Notes under the pieces: model-generated
Told to the model about the DNA's origin: nothing
What the model saw: only the letters and a program-made list of their open reading frames with translations
Databases searched by the model: none
Assembly (NCBI RefSeq): GCF_019264485.1
Contig: NZ_JAHVAA010000002.1
Coordinates: forward strand, 82,183 to 146,182
From: Sediminibacterium sp.
GTDB taxonomy: Bacteria > Bacteroidota > Bacteroidia > Chitinophagales > Chitinophagaceae
Reading direction: 5' to 3'
Length of the DNA stretch: 64,000 nucleotides
Translations under genes and position numbers: made by a program
In this document: piece by piece, positions 35,501-44,976 of the stretch
Numbering within the stretch: the stretch's first letter is position 1
Layout: each line of letters opens with the position of its first letter

Positions 35501-38500
35501 CGGGTTACCGCGAACAGAATAGGTTTTATCACCAAAGCGTTCACGGTAAATATTGGTTACTGTTCCTCCGAGTTGGTTTCTTCGCAATTTCAGGTCAATC
35601 AGGTCTCTTAAACTTACATTCAGTTCATTGGCAAGTGGCCATACTTTTTCTTCCTGTCCACGCGGATAATTTCCCGGTGCTGTTACTTTCAATGGTACTT
35701 TAATCTCATAATAATTATTCAGGAAATCCTGTCCGATACGCACCACTGCAAACAATTCATTATCCTGCAATACGCGCTGACCGGGTACCGATTCAGCATG
35801 AAAGAACATATTCAGGTTGCCATATTGCCTGATATCCAGGTTCAGTGTTTTAAATACTGCACGGGCATCTCCAGTAACCAGGTTCCTGATCTGTAAACTC
35901 ATGGCCTGTTCATTCTGCTGGAGGTTTACGCCATTATTACTTAGTAGCTGAACACGTTCTACTCCAGGAGGCATGATGTAGTTAACAGGTGTTCTGCTGC
36001 TGTTTTCTTCCAGGTTAACAGCCAGTGTATTAAAAGTTGTACCTGCTGCATTATTCACAGGTGTATATGCACCAGTTGTATCGAGGTTAAAGGAGAATTG
36101 TCGCCATTGATTACGCACCAGATCCATACGTGCCATTCGAATCACAACAGAATCTTCAAAATCGGTGAGGTATAAACGGGCAAAACGGATCGATTTAAAA
36201 TCTGAAATGCTACCTACTTTATTAGAGAACGAACGGATAGGAATACGGAAAAGAAACCAGTCTTCTGTTTTGGTTGTACCATCAGCCGCATTTACCGTAA
36301 TCCTTCTTTTATCTGTGATATAAGGTGTAATACCTACATCCATACCGGGACGAAGGTTTACTTCATATTCATAATAAGCTTCTGTTTCATTGAGTGTATT
36401 ATCCCTGTTCAGGTCCTCGTTATCCGGATACAATGTTGCTGCCGGAGTAAATTGTCCACCCGTTGTGGCAATGGGTGAATTACCCTGTGGGTTATTATGA
36501 TTTTTATACCTGCCAAGAATACCTGTTCCCAACTGGTCGAATGAATTATCTCGGAACCATTTATAGTTATCGCGGGCAAGGTCTTCCTGTGCCTGAATAA
36601 ATGCAGGTGAAGCAGTACCAAAATTTTGCGAAATCCGGTTTAGCACATATCCTTTCTTTCTTCTTTCAGCCGCATCATCCAATCCATCGAAACCAACATC
36701 CTGGAAAGGCCTGTCGTTTGGATCGTTACTGAAGGCCTGTGTAATCTGTATAGGATTAACAGGTGTTTTACCCCATGTATTTGAACTATCTACTGATGCA
36801 GGAATGGTGGGTGTATTCAAACCATTTTCATAAAAACGCTTACCATCTTTCAGGATATCTTCACTGATATTACCCAGGTTAAGGAACATTTTCCCGCCGC
36901 GACTACCCGGATTTAAAATAAAAGGATTCTGTAACCAGATCTCAAAGAATTCTATATTACCTGTTTCAAAATCGGTCTGATCAATAGCACGCATAATACC
37001 GCCCCACCTGTTGGCTGGTTTTGTCAGCCTGCCGTTAGCAGTAAATTCAGAGGACCTTGTTTCAAAATTATAAGGCCCTTTTTCTGTAGGATAAAATGCG
37101 AGGTCAAATGTAGCGGTCTGTACATCGGTAATATTAGTAGTACGTTGTGGAAATAATTCATTGGTAAATACCTGACGTACGCGGGGGTCACTTAATTCAG
37201 CCAGGTTTCTCCGCAATGGGTTATTACTGCTGTTTTTATCCTGCAGGTTCGGTTCAATATTATACCAGGCCAGTTTGGCGCGGTTAAAATTATAATCAAT
37301 TGAATCGGTTAACGTAGCTTCCGGAAATTTAGGATTGCCCTGAGGTGTTGAAGCCAGTGCCCAGGCTACAAAAGGAAAACGCAGATCGATACTGGTTCTT
37401 GTTCCTTCAAAATCATCCACAAAAATCAAACCCTGTTCTCCCTTGCCAATCTGTGGCGGATGACCCGGTTTCAGGAACGCCGCTTCGCCATATGCATTAA
37501 TGGCCGATGTAGCTTTGGTAGAATAGAATGGCAGTTTATTCAATAATCTGGTAAGACCGGGTAATTCAGACTGGTAACTAAAATCAAGACCGTACATGGT
37601 ATTACGGATCGGATCATCGCCATAACCCATTTTAGTAAAAAATGGACGTTCCCCCAACCGAACTGTTGTGGCTCCTAATGTAAGTTTTTTATTGGCAACA
37701 TAATCCAAACGCAAGCCACTAAAACCCCGTTGCTGCATTCCAAAACCCGCATTGTTTTCAAAAGAAACATTTACAGGCACATTCGAATTGAGAATACCTG
37801 CATTCAGAATACGAACGGTTCCCAGATTATAATCAACAGTATAATCAGTACCTTCTTTTAATATTTGTCCGCCGGCAGTAACTGTAACAGAACCCTGTGG
37901 AATATTAAATGTATTGAGGAAAATTTCCGAACCACTGCTGCTTCCTTTTACCTGACCCTGCATTACATAACGATTCAGGTTGGCATAGGTTTGTGCAATG
38001 GCTTTGATTGAATCATACAAAGCATAGTACACGTATTTATTTTTTACCGATGCCGAGAGCCCCGCAAATGCCAGTGTATCGAGGTCCCGCCCAAAAGGTT
38101 CAAGTACGGGGAATACAATTTTCCCTGTCTGCGACAATACAGTAAACCCATCAATATAATCAAACACACCATCGGGCTGCGGGTCATTGCGATTATTCAA
38201 CCGGTCGAGGTTTAGTATGCGTAACAAAGGCTGACCATCTACCGAAGGCGATGTTTCGGGTAAATATCTTTTCAGTCCGCCACTGGGTTCTTCATAGAGT
38301 ACATTCAGTTTGAATTCTTCTCTTTGTATACCACCAAATACATCCAGCGAATACACGTTTTTCATCATCCAGTCCCAGATAGGTAACTGAATACGCTGCG
38401 ATGTGGCTTTCAATAATTTCAGGAACAATACTTTTTGAACACCGCTGGCAGAATCGAGTGCCACATCCTGCGAAAATTCGCCTACCTGATACACGCGTCC

Positions 38501-39931
38501 ATTATACGTGTACTGAAATGCTACGGCCAGCACTTCATCGGGTTGTAATTGTGTATTGATAGAAAGAAAACCTGCCTGCGGATTAAAAGAGTATTCTGTG
38601 GTAGCCAGTTTTCTTGCAAAAGTTTTTTCATAATCATCAACCGGTCTCAGCCCTTTCGACAATAAAAGTGTATTGATGAATGAAGGGTTTCGACTGTTCG
38701 GATCGCCGGCCAGTGAACCATACAAATTATTTGCCTGGTTATAAGGCAAAGGATTATTGGTAAGTGGCGTAACTGCCGGGTTATAAGGTCTTGTTTCAGC
38801 CAGGTCCATCAAACCCACAATATCACGGGCATCTGTGGTGGCACCTGTACGGTTGGTAATCCACACTTCCATTCTTTGTATCTGTACCTGTGAGTTTACC
38901 ACAGGAAGATTGCGCATTACTTTATTATAATTATCCCTGAAATATTGTCCCAATAAAAAGTGACGGTTCTCTTCATAATCATCCATTCTTTTCTGGAAGT
39001 TCTGTGAAGCTGCTCCTCCCTGTAACGCAACCGACTGGCGGCTGGAACGCTGGTTGGCCAAAGCACCTGTAACATATAATTTACCAAACTGCAGTTGCGT
39101 TTTAATACCAAATAAATTCTGCGCACTGGGTATCAGCGTTCCCCGCGATTGAAAGGAGATATTACCTGCTTCAATACTCTTGATCAGTTCATCATCCATT
39201 CCCTTGTAATCGAGCTTGATCTGGTTGTCGAAGTTGAGGTTTGATAAAGTATTGTAATTGATGGGGAACTTAAGTTTGTTACCAATATTCGCATTTACGT
39301 TCAGGTTGGCATTCATGTCGAAATCGAAACCCCCGTTTTTTCTGGCACGTTCTGGTAAAGTGGGATTCTTGATATTCTGTCCCTGGTAACCGGCGAGTAT
39401 GTTTACATCACCTGTAGGGCGGATATCTATCTTAAGACGGTTTTGCGCAGCCAGTTCACCGGCTGCATTTTTTATGTCACCCACCGCATCTTTAATATCT
39501 CCGCCATACCTGTTGATTACATCATTTAAACCAAATATGCGGTCGAATAAAGAATTGTATACACGCAGTGGTGGTCGTTGTGCTTTCTTATTGAGCAGTG
39601 TTAATGCATCGGAACGTTTTTTAAAATAATCTCTTTCCTGTTCTCTGGCCTGTAATCGCCAGAACTCTTCAAAAGTTAATGTGGTGGGGGTGCGGTAATA
39701 CCGGTTACCTATTTTTTCAACGATCACATATTGTTTGGTCTTTGGATCGTATTCAATGGTACGTTTAATGAGTGAAGTATCGCGAAGGTCGAAAGGGTTC
39801 CTGCTCTTTTCAGACAATGCATCTGCTCTCCTGTCGTTGATAGGATAACGTAAAGAGTCTCGTTGCTGAGCCAACAAGCTACTTTGCCAGAACAGGGCCA
39901 GTGAAATAATAAAAAGCAGTCGAAAACGCAA
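32600..39931 (-). CDS. sprA: T9SS outer-membrane translocon protein SprA
   Basis: This 2443-residue protein has the length and opening of SprA, the giant outer-membrane barrel through which the Bacteroidota type IX system secretes proteins. A signal peptide (residues 1-21, ending SLLAQ) is followed by beta-rich sequence throughout, with repeated aromatic strands. SprA commonly sits beside ruvA, as here (38 bp downstream of it). The start codon is a TTG at 39931; the frame stays open upstream without any ATG. No other T9SS component and no T9SS C-terminal sorting domain was recognised in the window. Confidence 0.92.
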   Translation of the reverse strand: MRFRLLFIISLALFWQSSLLAQQRDSLRYPINDRRADALSEKSRNPFDLRDTSLIKRTIEYDPKTKQYVIVEKIGNRYYRTPTTLTFEEFWRLQAREQERDYFKKRSDALTLLNKKAQRPPLRVYNSLFDRIFGLNDVINRYGGDIKDAVGDIKNAAGELAAQNRLKIDIRPTGDVNILAGYQGQNIKNPTLPERARKNGGFDFDMNANLNVNANIGNKLKFPINYNTLSNLNFDNQIKLDYKGMDDELIKSIEAGNISFQSRGTLIPSAQNLFGIKTQLQFGKLYVTGALANQRSSRQSVALQGGAASQNFQKRMDDYEENRHFLLGQYFRDNYNKVMRNLPVVNSQVQIQRMEVWITNRTGATTDARDIVGLMDLAETRPYNPAVTPLTNNPLPYNQANNLYGSLAGDPNSRNPSFINTLLLSKGLRPVDDYEKTFARKLATTEYSFNPQAGFLSINTQLQPDEVLAVAFQYTYNGRVYQVGEFSQDVALDSASGVQKVLFLKLLKATSQRIQLPIWDWMMKNVYSLDVFGGIQREEFKLNVLYEEPSGGLKRYLPETSPSVDGQPLLRILNLDRLNNRNDPQPDGVFDYIDGFTVLSQTGKIVFPVLEPFGRDLDTLAFAGLSASVKNKYVYYALYDSIKAIAQTYANLNRYVMQGQVKGSSSGSEIFLNTFNIPQGSVTVTAGGQILKEGTDYTVDYNLGTVRILNAGILNSNVPVNVSFENNAGFGMQQRGFSGLRLDYVANKKLTLGATTVRLGERPFFTKMGYGDDPIRNTMYGLDFSYQSELPGLTRLLNKLPFYSTKATSAINAYGEAAFLKPGHPPQIGKGEQGLIFVDDFEGTRTSIDLRFPFVAWALASTPQGNPKFPEATLTDSIDYNFNRAKLAWYNIEPNLQDKNSSNNPLRRNLAELSDPRVRQVFTNELFPQRTTNITDVQTATFDLAFYPTEKGPYNFETRSSEFTANGRLTKPANRWGGIMRAIDQTDFETGNIEFFEIWLQNPFILNPGSRGGKMFLNLGNISEDILKDGKRFYENGLNTPTIPASVDSSNTWGKTPVNPIQITQAFSNDPNDRPFQDVGFDGLDDAAERRKKGYVLNRISQNFGTASPAFIQAQEDLARDNYKWFRDNSFDQLGTGILGRYKNHNNPQGNSPIATTGGQFTPAATLYPDNEDLNRDNTLNETEAYYEYEVNLRPGMDVGITPYITDKRRITVNAADGTTKTEDWFLFRIPIRSFSNKVGSISDFKSIRFARLYLTDFEDSVVIRMARMDLVRNQWRQFSFNLDTTGAYTPVNNAAGTTFNTLAVNLEENSSRTPVNYIMPPGVERVQLLSNNGVNLQQNEQAMSLQIRNLVTGDARAVFKTLNLDIRQYGNLNMFFHAESVPGQRVLQDNELFAVVRIGQDFLNNYYEIKVPLKVTAPGNYPRGQEEKVWPLANELNVSLRDLIDLKLRRNQLGGTVTNIYRERFGDKTYSVRGNPNLGEVRGILVGVENPYRPDGPTLSSEVWVNELRLSDLDERGGWAALGRVDLLLADLGTMSVSANTRSQGFGTIEQRVNERARDNLMQFDIAASIDAGKLLPKKARISLPVYASINRTVLTPEYDPFDRDVRYKEKLNNSPADKRDSIRKAAVDQTTIRTLNFTNARVLPGSKQGLLSLSNFDFSYSFTQTEQNSPVIEQNKVTRHRGGLGYTYNTQSRYIEPFKKFIKSNSPWFALVKDFNFNLRPSYISFRADIQRQFGEFIPRIINTFDGKVDRVDTTYDKYFTFDRFYNLRWDLSRSLNLDFSATNNARVDEPFGRIDTKTKKDSVWKNFMKGGRNTLYTQKASLSYTLPLNKFPLTDWITARYGYTTTYNWIGASRLAYNLGNTLENSQENNFTAQFNFASLYAKSRWMRALENIPPPKQKGDTARKQKTPSNLLGSTLLPKSIALQGLAGKDRKDALKKWRAQRRDEKIAQKLLRANQLPELGGLERAGGKLLTMLKNVSVNYSANFRSRLPGYMDSTRFLGQNFSSMAPGLDYVFGKQPDTGWLNKKAAQGLISRDTTFNFLFRQSFEQRFSITAQLEPVRELVIDINLDKTFTKDYSELYKDTLGNGKFSHLNPLATGGFSVSYISFGTLFGSYNPNEISKTFKTFENNRLVVSRRVAEANPYWQSLPAGQKFTPDGYATGYGRYAQDVLLPSFLAAYTGKDPNAVALIKQSNPNISSNPFSGILPKPNWRLTYTGLTKLPGLQSKFNNITLTHGYKGNLSMNSFNSALLYTDPFRLGGPAFIDTVSGNFVPYFLVPNITMQESFEPLIGVDITTNDQMNFKFTYAKGRRLSLSLVDYQLSETRNTDWTFGFSWRKKGVNLPFKLPGGKGKKLENDITFKIDLSMRNESLTNSRLDQTNAYGTGGQKEITIQPSIDYVINNRVNIRFFFDQRKVTPYISTSAPSVNTRAGVSVRVSLAQ

Positions 39932-39969
39932 TGTGAAACACTTGATTAAGTAGAAGTATATGCGATAGA

Positions 39970-40554
39970 CTATAAATTTTTGAGTGCCTGTTTGATGATC
40001 AGTTCAAGTGATGCATCTTCAGGTATGGATGACATGGTTTTTTTGATGGCATTTTCGGCCTGTGGTTTTGCTATTCCCAGTGCAATCAATGCCTGTATGG
40101 CATCTTCATCTACACCCGAAATTTTCATGGTTCCCAAAGGCTGACCGATTGTTTGTTTACCCAGTTTGTCGCGTAGTTCAACGATCAGTCGTTCTGCCGA
40201 TTTTTTTCCTATTCCTTTGATTCCTTCCAACTGCTTTGTGTTGCCCTGAACAATGGCCCTGATGATTTCATCGGGTTTCATTCCGGATAACATCATTCTC
40301 GCAGTAGAAGCCCCTACACCTGATACGCTGATCAGTTGCAGGAAAAGTTCTTTTTCTGCAATATCGGCAAAACCGAACAATGTTTGTGCATTTTCGGTAA
40401 TATGTAAATAAGTGTGTAATTGTCCGTTTTCTACGTTACTGATGGCCGCATAGGTATTCAGGCTTATTTGCAGGTCGTAACCAACCCCATTTACATCCAC
40501 TACCACACGGGCAGGGGTTTTGATTGCAAATTTTCCTCTTACAAAAGCGATCAT
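39970..40554 (-). CDS. ruvA: Holliday junction helicase subunit RuvA
   Basis: This 194-residue subunit binds four-way junctions and loads the RuvB motor. The N-terminal OB-fold opens with MIAFVRGKF and the central VSGVGASTARMML and GIKGIGKKSAERLIVEL segments are the two helix-hairpin-helix motifs. The C-terminal domain that contacts RuvB is present. The frame stays open 44 codons upstream, but the family start is the ATG at 40554. A TATTTTTG promoter box sits about 10 bp before the start. Confidence 0.95.
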   Translation of the reverse strand: MIAFVRGKFAIKTPARVVVDVNGVGYDLQISLNTYAAISNVENGQLHTYLHITENAQTLFGFADIAEKELFLQLISVSGVGASTARMMLSGMKPDEIIRAIVQGNTKQLEGIKGIGKKSAERLIVELRDKLGKQTIGQPLGTMKISGVDEDAIQALIALGIAKPQAENAIKKTMSSIPEDASLELIIKQALKNL

Positions 40555-40563
40555 AGCAGGTAT

Positions 40564-40604
40564 CAAAAATAGGGGTAAAAATTGACAGATTGTACGTACT
40601 TTTG
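40564..40604. promoter_or_regulatory. Back-to-back promoter boxes between ruvA and the toxin-antitoxin pair
   Basis: Leftward, TATTTTTG (complement of 40564-40571) faces ruvA. Rightward, TACTTTTG (40597-40604) precedes the antitoxin by 17 bp. Both match TAnnTTTG, but neither has a well-placed TTTG. A short repeat GTATA-N5-TATAC (40604-40618) overlaps the antitoxin promoter and may be its operator. Confidence 0.45.
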
Positions 40605-40620
40605 TATAAAATGTATACGT

Positions 40621-40872
40621 ATGGCAACTAAGCTCACACTTTCCATAGACGAATCCGTAATAAGGGATGCGAAGGAGTATGCGCAAAAAACAGGCCGCAG
40701 CGTATCACAATTGGTTGAATCTTATCTGAAAGCCATTACACACCCTACTAAAAAGAAAAAGTCTAAGTTACCTCCACACCTTAAAAGATGGCATGGTGCA
40801 TTCAAAATAGAGGATGAAAGAGATTATAAAGAAATAATTGCAGAGGCCATTTGGGAGAAATATAATACATGA
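40621..40872 (+). CDS. Ribbon-helix-helix-type antitoxin (DUF6364-like)
   Basis: This 83-residue protein begins ATKLTLSIDESVIRDAKEYAQKTGRSVSQLVESYL, a ribbon-helix-helix-like DNA-binding N-terminus (given in part), followed by a lysine-rich linker and a C-terminal stretch that could wrap the toxin. The open frame extends 13 codons upstream, but the ATG at 40621 begins the conserved domain. Its stop overlaps the toxin's start by 4 bp. It most likely neutralises the PIN toxin and represses the operon through the nearby GTATA repeat. Confidence 0.8.
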   Translation: MATKLTLSIDESVIRDAKEYAQKTGRSVSQLVESYLKAITHPTKKKKSKLPPHLKRWHGAFKIEDERDYKEIIAEAIWEKYNT

Positions 40873-41300
40873 TACAGATTTTTCTTGATACCAATGTATT
40901 GTTCGATTTCTTTGCGGAGCGGCAACCTTTTGACAAAGAGGCAGAAGAGATCATGGAACTGGCCTATGAAAAACAAATCGAATTGTATTGTTCTGCCATC
41001 AGTTATACAACCGTGTTTTATCTGCTCTCAAAATTAAAGGGAAAGGCCAAAGCTTTTCAAGCAATAAAAGATATGCGTGAACTCATTGAAACGGTTGGGG
41101 TAGATAGTTCTGTCATAGATAAAGCATTGGATAATACCCATCCGGATTTTGAAGATGCCATTCAGTTAGAATGTGCATATGCAGTGAAACATATACAAAC
41201 TATTGTTACAAGAAGCCCTAAACATTTTAAAACAAAACAATTACTTGTACAAACACCAAAAGAATTTTTAGACACGTTCAATCAGACTATACATGAATAA
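40869..41300 (+). CDS. PIN-domain ribonuclease toxin
   Basis: This 143-residue protein has the PIN-domain acidic residues: D7 in [12 protein letters not shown]28 in the early helix region (EIMELAYE), D116 in [13 protein letters not shown], with a final NTHPDFED segment placing the third and fourth acidic ligands. PIN toxins of VapC type cut tRNA or other RNA with Mg2+. Its stop lies 8 bp inside the start of fabH, so the pair is transcribed into an essential lipid gene. The RNA target is unknown. Confidence 0.85.
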   Translation: MIQIFLDTNVLFDFFAERQPFDKEAEEIMELAYEKQIELYCSAISYTTVFYLLSKLKGKAKAFQAIKDMRELIETVGVDSSVIDKALDNTHPDFEDAIQLECAYAVKHIQTIVTRSPKHFKTKQLLVQTPKEFLDTFNQTIHE

Positions 41301-42291
41301 ACTCACAGCAACCATCACCGCAGTTGGCGGATATGTTCCGGAAGATAAACTCACCAATTTCGACCTTGAGAAAATGGTAGATACCAATGATGAATGGATC
41401 CGTACTCGCACTGGTATTGAAGAAAGAAGAATATTGAAAGAACCTGGTAAGGGTAGCAGCGATATGGCTGTTCCTGCCATTCAGGAAATATTACGTAAGA
41501 AAAATCTCGATCCATTAGAGATTGATTGTGTAATCTGTGCAACGGTTACTCCTGATATGGTTTTTCCTGCAACAGCCAATATCATCTGCGATAAACTTGG
41601 TGCCACCAATGCATGGGGCTATGATATGAGTGCCGCCTGCAGTGGTTTTCTCTACGCACTCACTACCGGCGCTATGTATATTGAAAGTGGCAGGTTTAAA
41701 AAAGTAATCGTAGTAGGTGTTGATAAAATGAGCGCCATTATAGATTATACCGATCGCGCCACCTGTATCATTTTTGGCGACGGGGCAGGCGCTGTTTTAT
41801 TAGAACCCACAACTGATGGGTCTGGTATTCTCGACAGTATTCTGAGAAGCGACGGAAGCGGACGCCACTATCTACACATGAAAGCAGGTGGTTCGGTAAA
41901 ACCCGCAACAGTAGAAACAGTTATGGCTAAAGAACATTTTGCTTACCAGGAAGGACAGGCCGTTTTCAAATTTGCGGTTAAAGGTATGGCCGATGTTAGT
42001 GCCGAACTCCTGGAAAGAAACGGACTGACAGGCGATGATATTGCCTGGCTGGTACCCCACCAGGCCAACCTGCGTATCATCGATGCAACAGCCAACCGGA
42101 TGGGATTACCGAAAGAAAAAGTAATGATCAATATTCAGAAATACGGGAATACCACAGCCGCCACGCTGCCACTTTGTTTGTGGGACTGGGAAAAGCAACT
42201 GAAAAAAGGCGACAATATCGTACTCTCCGCTTTCGGCGGTGGCTTTACCTGGGGCGCTACCTGGGTGAAGTGGGGATATGATGGGGAGTGA
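41293..42291 (+). CDS. fabH: Beta-ketoacyl-ACP synthase III
   Basis: This 332-residue enzyme condenses acetyl-CoA with malonyl-ACP to start fatty-acid synthesis. The catalytic triad is visible as Cys116 (SAACSGFL), His in VPHQANLRI and Asn in KYGNTTAAT. The ATG lies within the last codons of the PIN toxin gene, with an 8-bp overlap. The usual plsX/rpmF neighbours are absent. Because the start overlaps the toxin, translation may be coupled to the toxin gene. Confidence 0.95.
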   Translation: MNKLTATITAVGGYVPEDKLTNFDLEKMVDTNDEWIRTRTGIEERRILKEPGKGSSDMAVPAIQEILRKKNLDPLEIDCVICATVTPDMVFPATANIICDKLGATNAWGYDMSAACSGFLYALTTGAMYIESGRFKKVIVVGVDKMSAIIDYTDRATCIIFGDGAGAVLLEPTTDGSGILDSILRSDGSGRHYLHMKAGGSVKPATVETVMAKEHFAYQEGQAVFKFAVKGMADVSAELLERNGLTGDDIAWLVPHQANLRIIDATANRMGLPKEKVMINIQKYGNTTAATLPLCLWDWEKQLKKGDNIVLSAFGGGFTWGATWVKWGYDGE

Positions 42292-42325
42292 ATGGGGGGA
42301 TAGTGAGTAGTGAATGGTGAGTAAG
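42289..42325 (+). repeat. GTGAGTAGTGA-word array starting at the fabH stop
   Basis: From the fabH TGA (42289-42291) onward the sequence is built of GTGA, AGTA and AATG words. The same words appear after mqnB and in the hairpin at 58879-58942. Confidence 0.5.
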
Positions 42326-42335
42326 AAAATGAGTG

Positions 42336-42392
42336 CTATAATCATATACGCTGTTATGCAGTTATCTCGCATAACAGCATATATGATTATAG
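42336..42392. terminator. 24-bp convergent hairpin between fabH and the MG2/plug gene
   Basis: Arms 42336-42359 and 42369-42392 are complementary at 23 of 24 positions around the loop AGTTATCTC, with a T-run following on the plus strand. It stands between the convergent ends of fabH and the gene at 42470. Confidence 0.8.
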
Positions 42393-42469
42393 TTTTAGTG
42401 ATTCAGCAATACAAAACTTTTGCAGCCTACTTCAACATTCAAAATTCAATATTCAATATTTCTCCGATC

Positions 42470-44869
42470 TTATTCCAGATACCTTACTGTTCTTGTCATC
42501 TTACCATCAGCATTAATGCCTTCGAGTACAAGCAGTAGTTTTTTAGAGAAATCATTATTATAGAATTCTATTCTGAACCTTGGCGTTTTTTTATTGGTCA
42601 TAATATAAGGGTTCCAGTAAAGAGTACTTCTGGTATCTGCATCATAAGTTGCATCTTTTTCATAACTCGGATTATAAAATTCCCTGAACCTTGAATAACC
42701 GGCGAGTATTGTTGTTTCCATACCTTTTTTGCCAGGATCCGTTTTCCGCTCGTCACCTCCCTTTTTAGTATAAATAGCAATGGCTCCGCCTGCTCCACCA
42801 CCTGCTGCTCCAAAAAAAGGAGGCCTCATTACTTTTATATATGCGATATCGGTTATGGCAATAGTTTGAACCATATCTACATTCGAAATCATTTCATTCA
42901 GGTACAGCGAAGGTGTTCCACCACGCCAGCTCAATGATACCTGCTGCCCCGAACCCGTTATCTGCAAACCGGCAACCTTACCCTGCAGGTATGTCAATAC
43001 ATCAAATGCACCCAATGTTTTATCTGTAGTAAGATCAAAGCTATAAGCATCTCCTCCTGAAAAAAGACCTGACGCATATTTTTCATCCAGTACCTGCATA
43101 GGATTTTTTGTCTTGGCTTTTACCACCACTTCCTGCAAAGTGGCAGATGCCATACTTTTTCTCAGCTTTTCTTCTTCCTGCAAAAACATATTCATCCGTA
43201 TCAATGCAAGACTGTCTGACCATGTTTGCAGATAGGGCTGCTGATCCATACGTATGGTACTTCCCGGTTGTTTTTTCAACAGCCCATTACCTAATTGTAC
43301 CTGTGTAACCCTTCCCGCAATTTTGTTTTTATCGTTCAGGTTATAGTACACTTTTGCCGTATCAAAAAAGAACCCACCCGGCTCCTCAAAACTTCCATCT
43401 TTCTGAACCGGTACAAAAAACATATTTACACTGCTATCTTTATTTACCACAACTAGGTTCAACTGCGCAGATGCGGCGCCAACTGATTCCATACCATATA
43501 CTTTTCCCTGTAATTTCATGTAGTCTGTTTCGGGCTGGTACTGTAAAACAGGTTCTTTTGCTGCTTTTATCTTGTTCCAGTCGAAACGCCGCCATCCGTT
43601 GGTCATCATAACAAGATCAAGTCTTTTGGTAATACTGTCTGCATCGCTTTTCAAATAATAAGCAGGGTTATGTATATATCCCTTTAACTGATTACTCAGC
43701 AGGAAATCTGAAAAGATAGTATGTTGTTCCGGCCCTGCAAGTTCAGCATCGGTAATTGATACAGACATATTGGCTACAGCAGTATCTGAAACAAATACTT
43801 CAACAATATTTTTACCTCTTTTTTTAAGGTTGATGATTCCGGGGGTAACGCGGGTATTAAATTCATGCATCCGGTTATTTACAAAAAGTATACGTTCTTC
43901 CAGCGGTACCCAGTTGCTGGTAAACAGCGAAAACTGAAGAATACCAGTTTGTAATTCCTCAATAGGTATGCCGGCATTGATAACAGTTTTCTCACTCATT
44001 TTAAGCTGCACTTTATAAATCGGGCGTTCATTCATGTGCACAAGCAGGAATAGCTGTTTACTGCTCTCCTCTACGTTAGCCGTTCTTTGCACCTGTATCA
44101 TTGCTTTCTCGTTGGTACCAATAACACTTAGTGATACTCCTTCCTGTTGAATACCCGTTATTGGTGTGCTTCCCTTCACACCATTTTCATCTGTCCATTC
44201 TATGCGATACTTTTCACCCGGTAATGGACGGAGGGAGAAAAGCCCCATTCCATCGTGTAATACATCCAGTGTATCCAGTACTTTATTCTTATCATTCATT
44301 AAAACACCTTTTATCAATACCGGTATCCCGAACTGGTTGGTGGCTTTGAATGCAATTTTTTCATCTAACCCTTCAACAATAGCCCCCCCTTCAGGAAATA
44401 ATTCAAACCTGGTACGTAATACCACCTGTTTTTTTACAGGCTGACCTCCTTTATTGATCAGGATATCTTTCTGGTAAATAAAACTGGTGTCATCATTCAG
44501 CATCCATCTTGTATATGCTTTGACCCTGATGAATTCGCCGGTATAGGTAGCCGGTATATCAAAAGAACCTTTGGTTGTTGACTGAAAAATCGGAGCCACT
44601 GTTTGCCGCAACATTTTACCCTCGGTATCATACCAGTCAACATATACATTCTTGCTCAGTGGGCTTGGACTATTATCGGTAAGCAGGTAAAGTTTATACC
44701 AGATCGTTTCATTCTGGTTATACAACTGCTTATCGAAATGAATATGCATTTTCTCTTTGGGAAATAAATTAGCATGCGAATCCATAATTGAATCAACAAA
44801 CTGTGCATGACTTTTTTCCACAGCCAAAAATATCATCAAAGTGATCACAGCAGATACAATGCGCTTCAT
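42470..44869 (-). CDS. MG2-domain protein with a C-terminal TonB-plug-like domain
   Basis: This 799-residue exported protein opens with a signal peptide (residues 1-22) and an alpha-2-macroglobulin MG2-like region (residues 38-80, KMHIHFDKQLYNQNETIWY). The middle is beta-rich repeats and the end (about 640-715) is a TonB-dependent-receptor plug (VLTYLQGKVAGLQITGSGQQ and NEMISNVDMV). This fusion is common in Bacteroidota and its role is unknown. It may bind ligands at the outer membrane; with no barrel it is not a transporter by itself. Its start is 107 bp from the DinB gene end. Confidence 0.82.
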   Translation of the reverse strand: MKRIVSAVITLMIFLAVEKSHAQFVDSIMDSHANLFPKEKMHIHFDKQLYNQNETIWYKLYLLTDNSPSPLSKNVYVDWYDTEGKMLRQTVAPIFQSTTKGSFDIPATYTGEFIRVKAYTRWMLNDDTSFIYQKDILINKGGQPVKKQVVLRTRFELFPEGGAIVEGLDEKIAFKATNQFGIPVLIKGVLMNDKNKVLDTLDVLHDGMGLFSLRPLPGEKYRIEWTDENGVKGSTPITGIQQEGVSLSVIGTNEKAMIQVQRTANVEESSKQLFLLVHMNERPIYKVQLKMSEKTVINAGIPIEELQTGILQFSLFTSNWVPLEERILFVNNRMHEFNTRVTPGIINLKKRGKNIVEVFVSDTAVANMSVSITDAELAGPEQHTIFSDFLLSNQLKGYIHNPAYYLKSDADSITKRLDLVMMTNGWRRFDWNKIKAAKEPVLQYQPETDYMKLQGKVYGMESVGAASAQLNLVVVNKDSSVNMFFVPVQKDGSFEEPGGFFFDTAKVYYNLNDKNKIAGRVTQVQLGNGLLKKQPGSTIRMDQQPYLQTWSDSLALIRMNMFLQEEEKLRKSMASATLQEVVVKAKTKNPMQVLDEKYASGLFSGGDAYSFDLTTDKTLGAFDVLTYLQGKVAGLQITGSGQQVSLSWRGGTPSLYLNEMISNVDMVQTIAITDIAYIKVMRPPFFGAAGGGAGGAIAIYTKKGGDERKTDPGKKGMETTILAGYSRFREFYNPSYEKDATYDADTRSTLYWNPYIMTNKKTPRFRIEFYNNDFSKKLLLVLEGINADGKMTRTVRYLE

Positions 44870-44976
44870 CTAGTTCTCTTTTGCGCTAAGATAGAAAAGA
44901 AAGGAACAGTGAAACAGAGGAATATTGAACATCAAATGTTAAAGGATAGAAAAGCAAGAGGCTTCAGTTTCTACAT

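Noticed and set aside
36990..39930. Small reverse-strand frames inside sprA
   Set aside because: They are shadows of the sprA coding sequence in other frames with no independent codon pattern.
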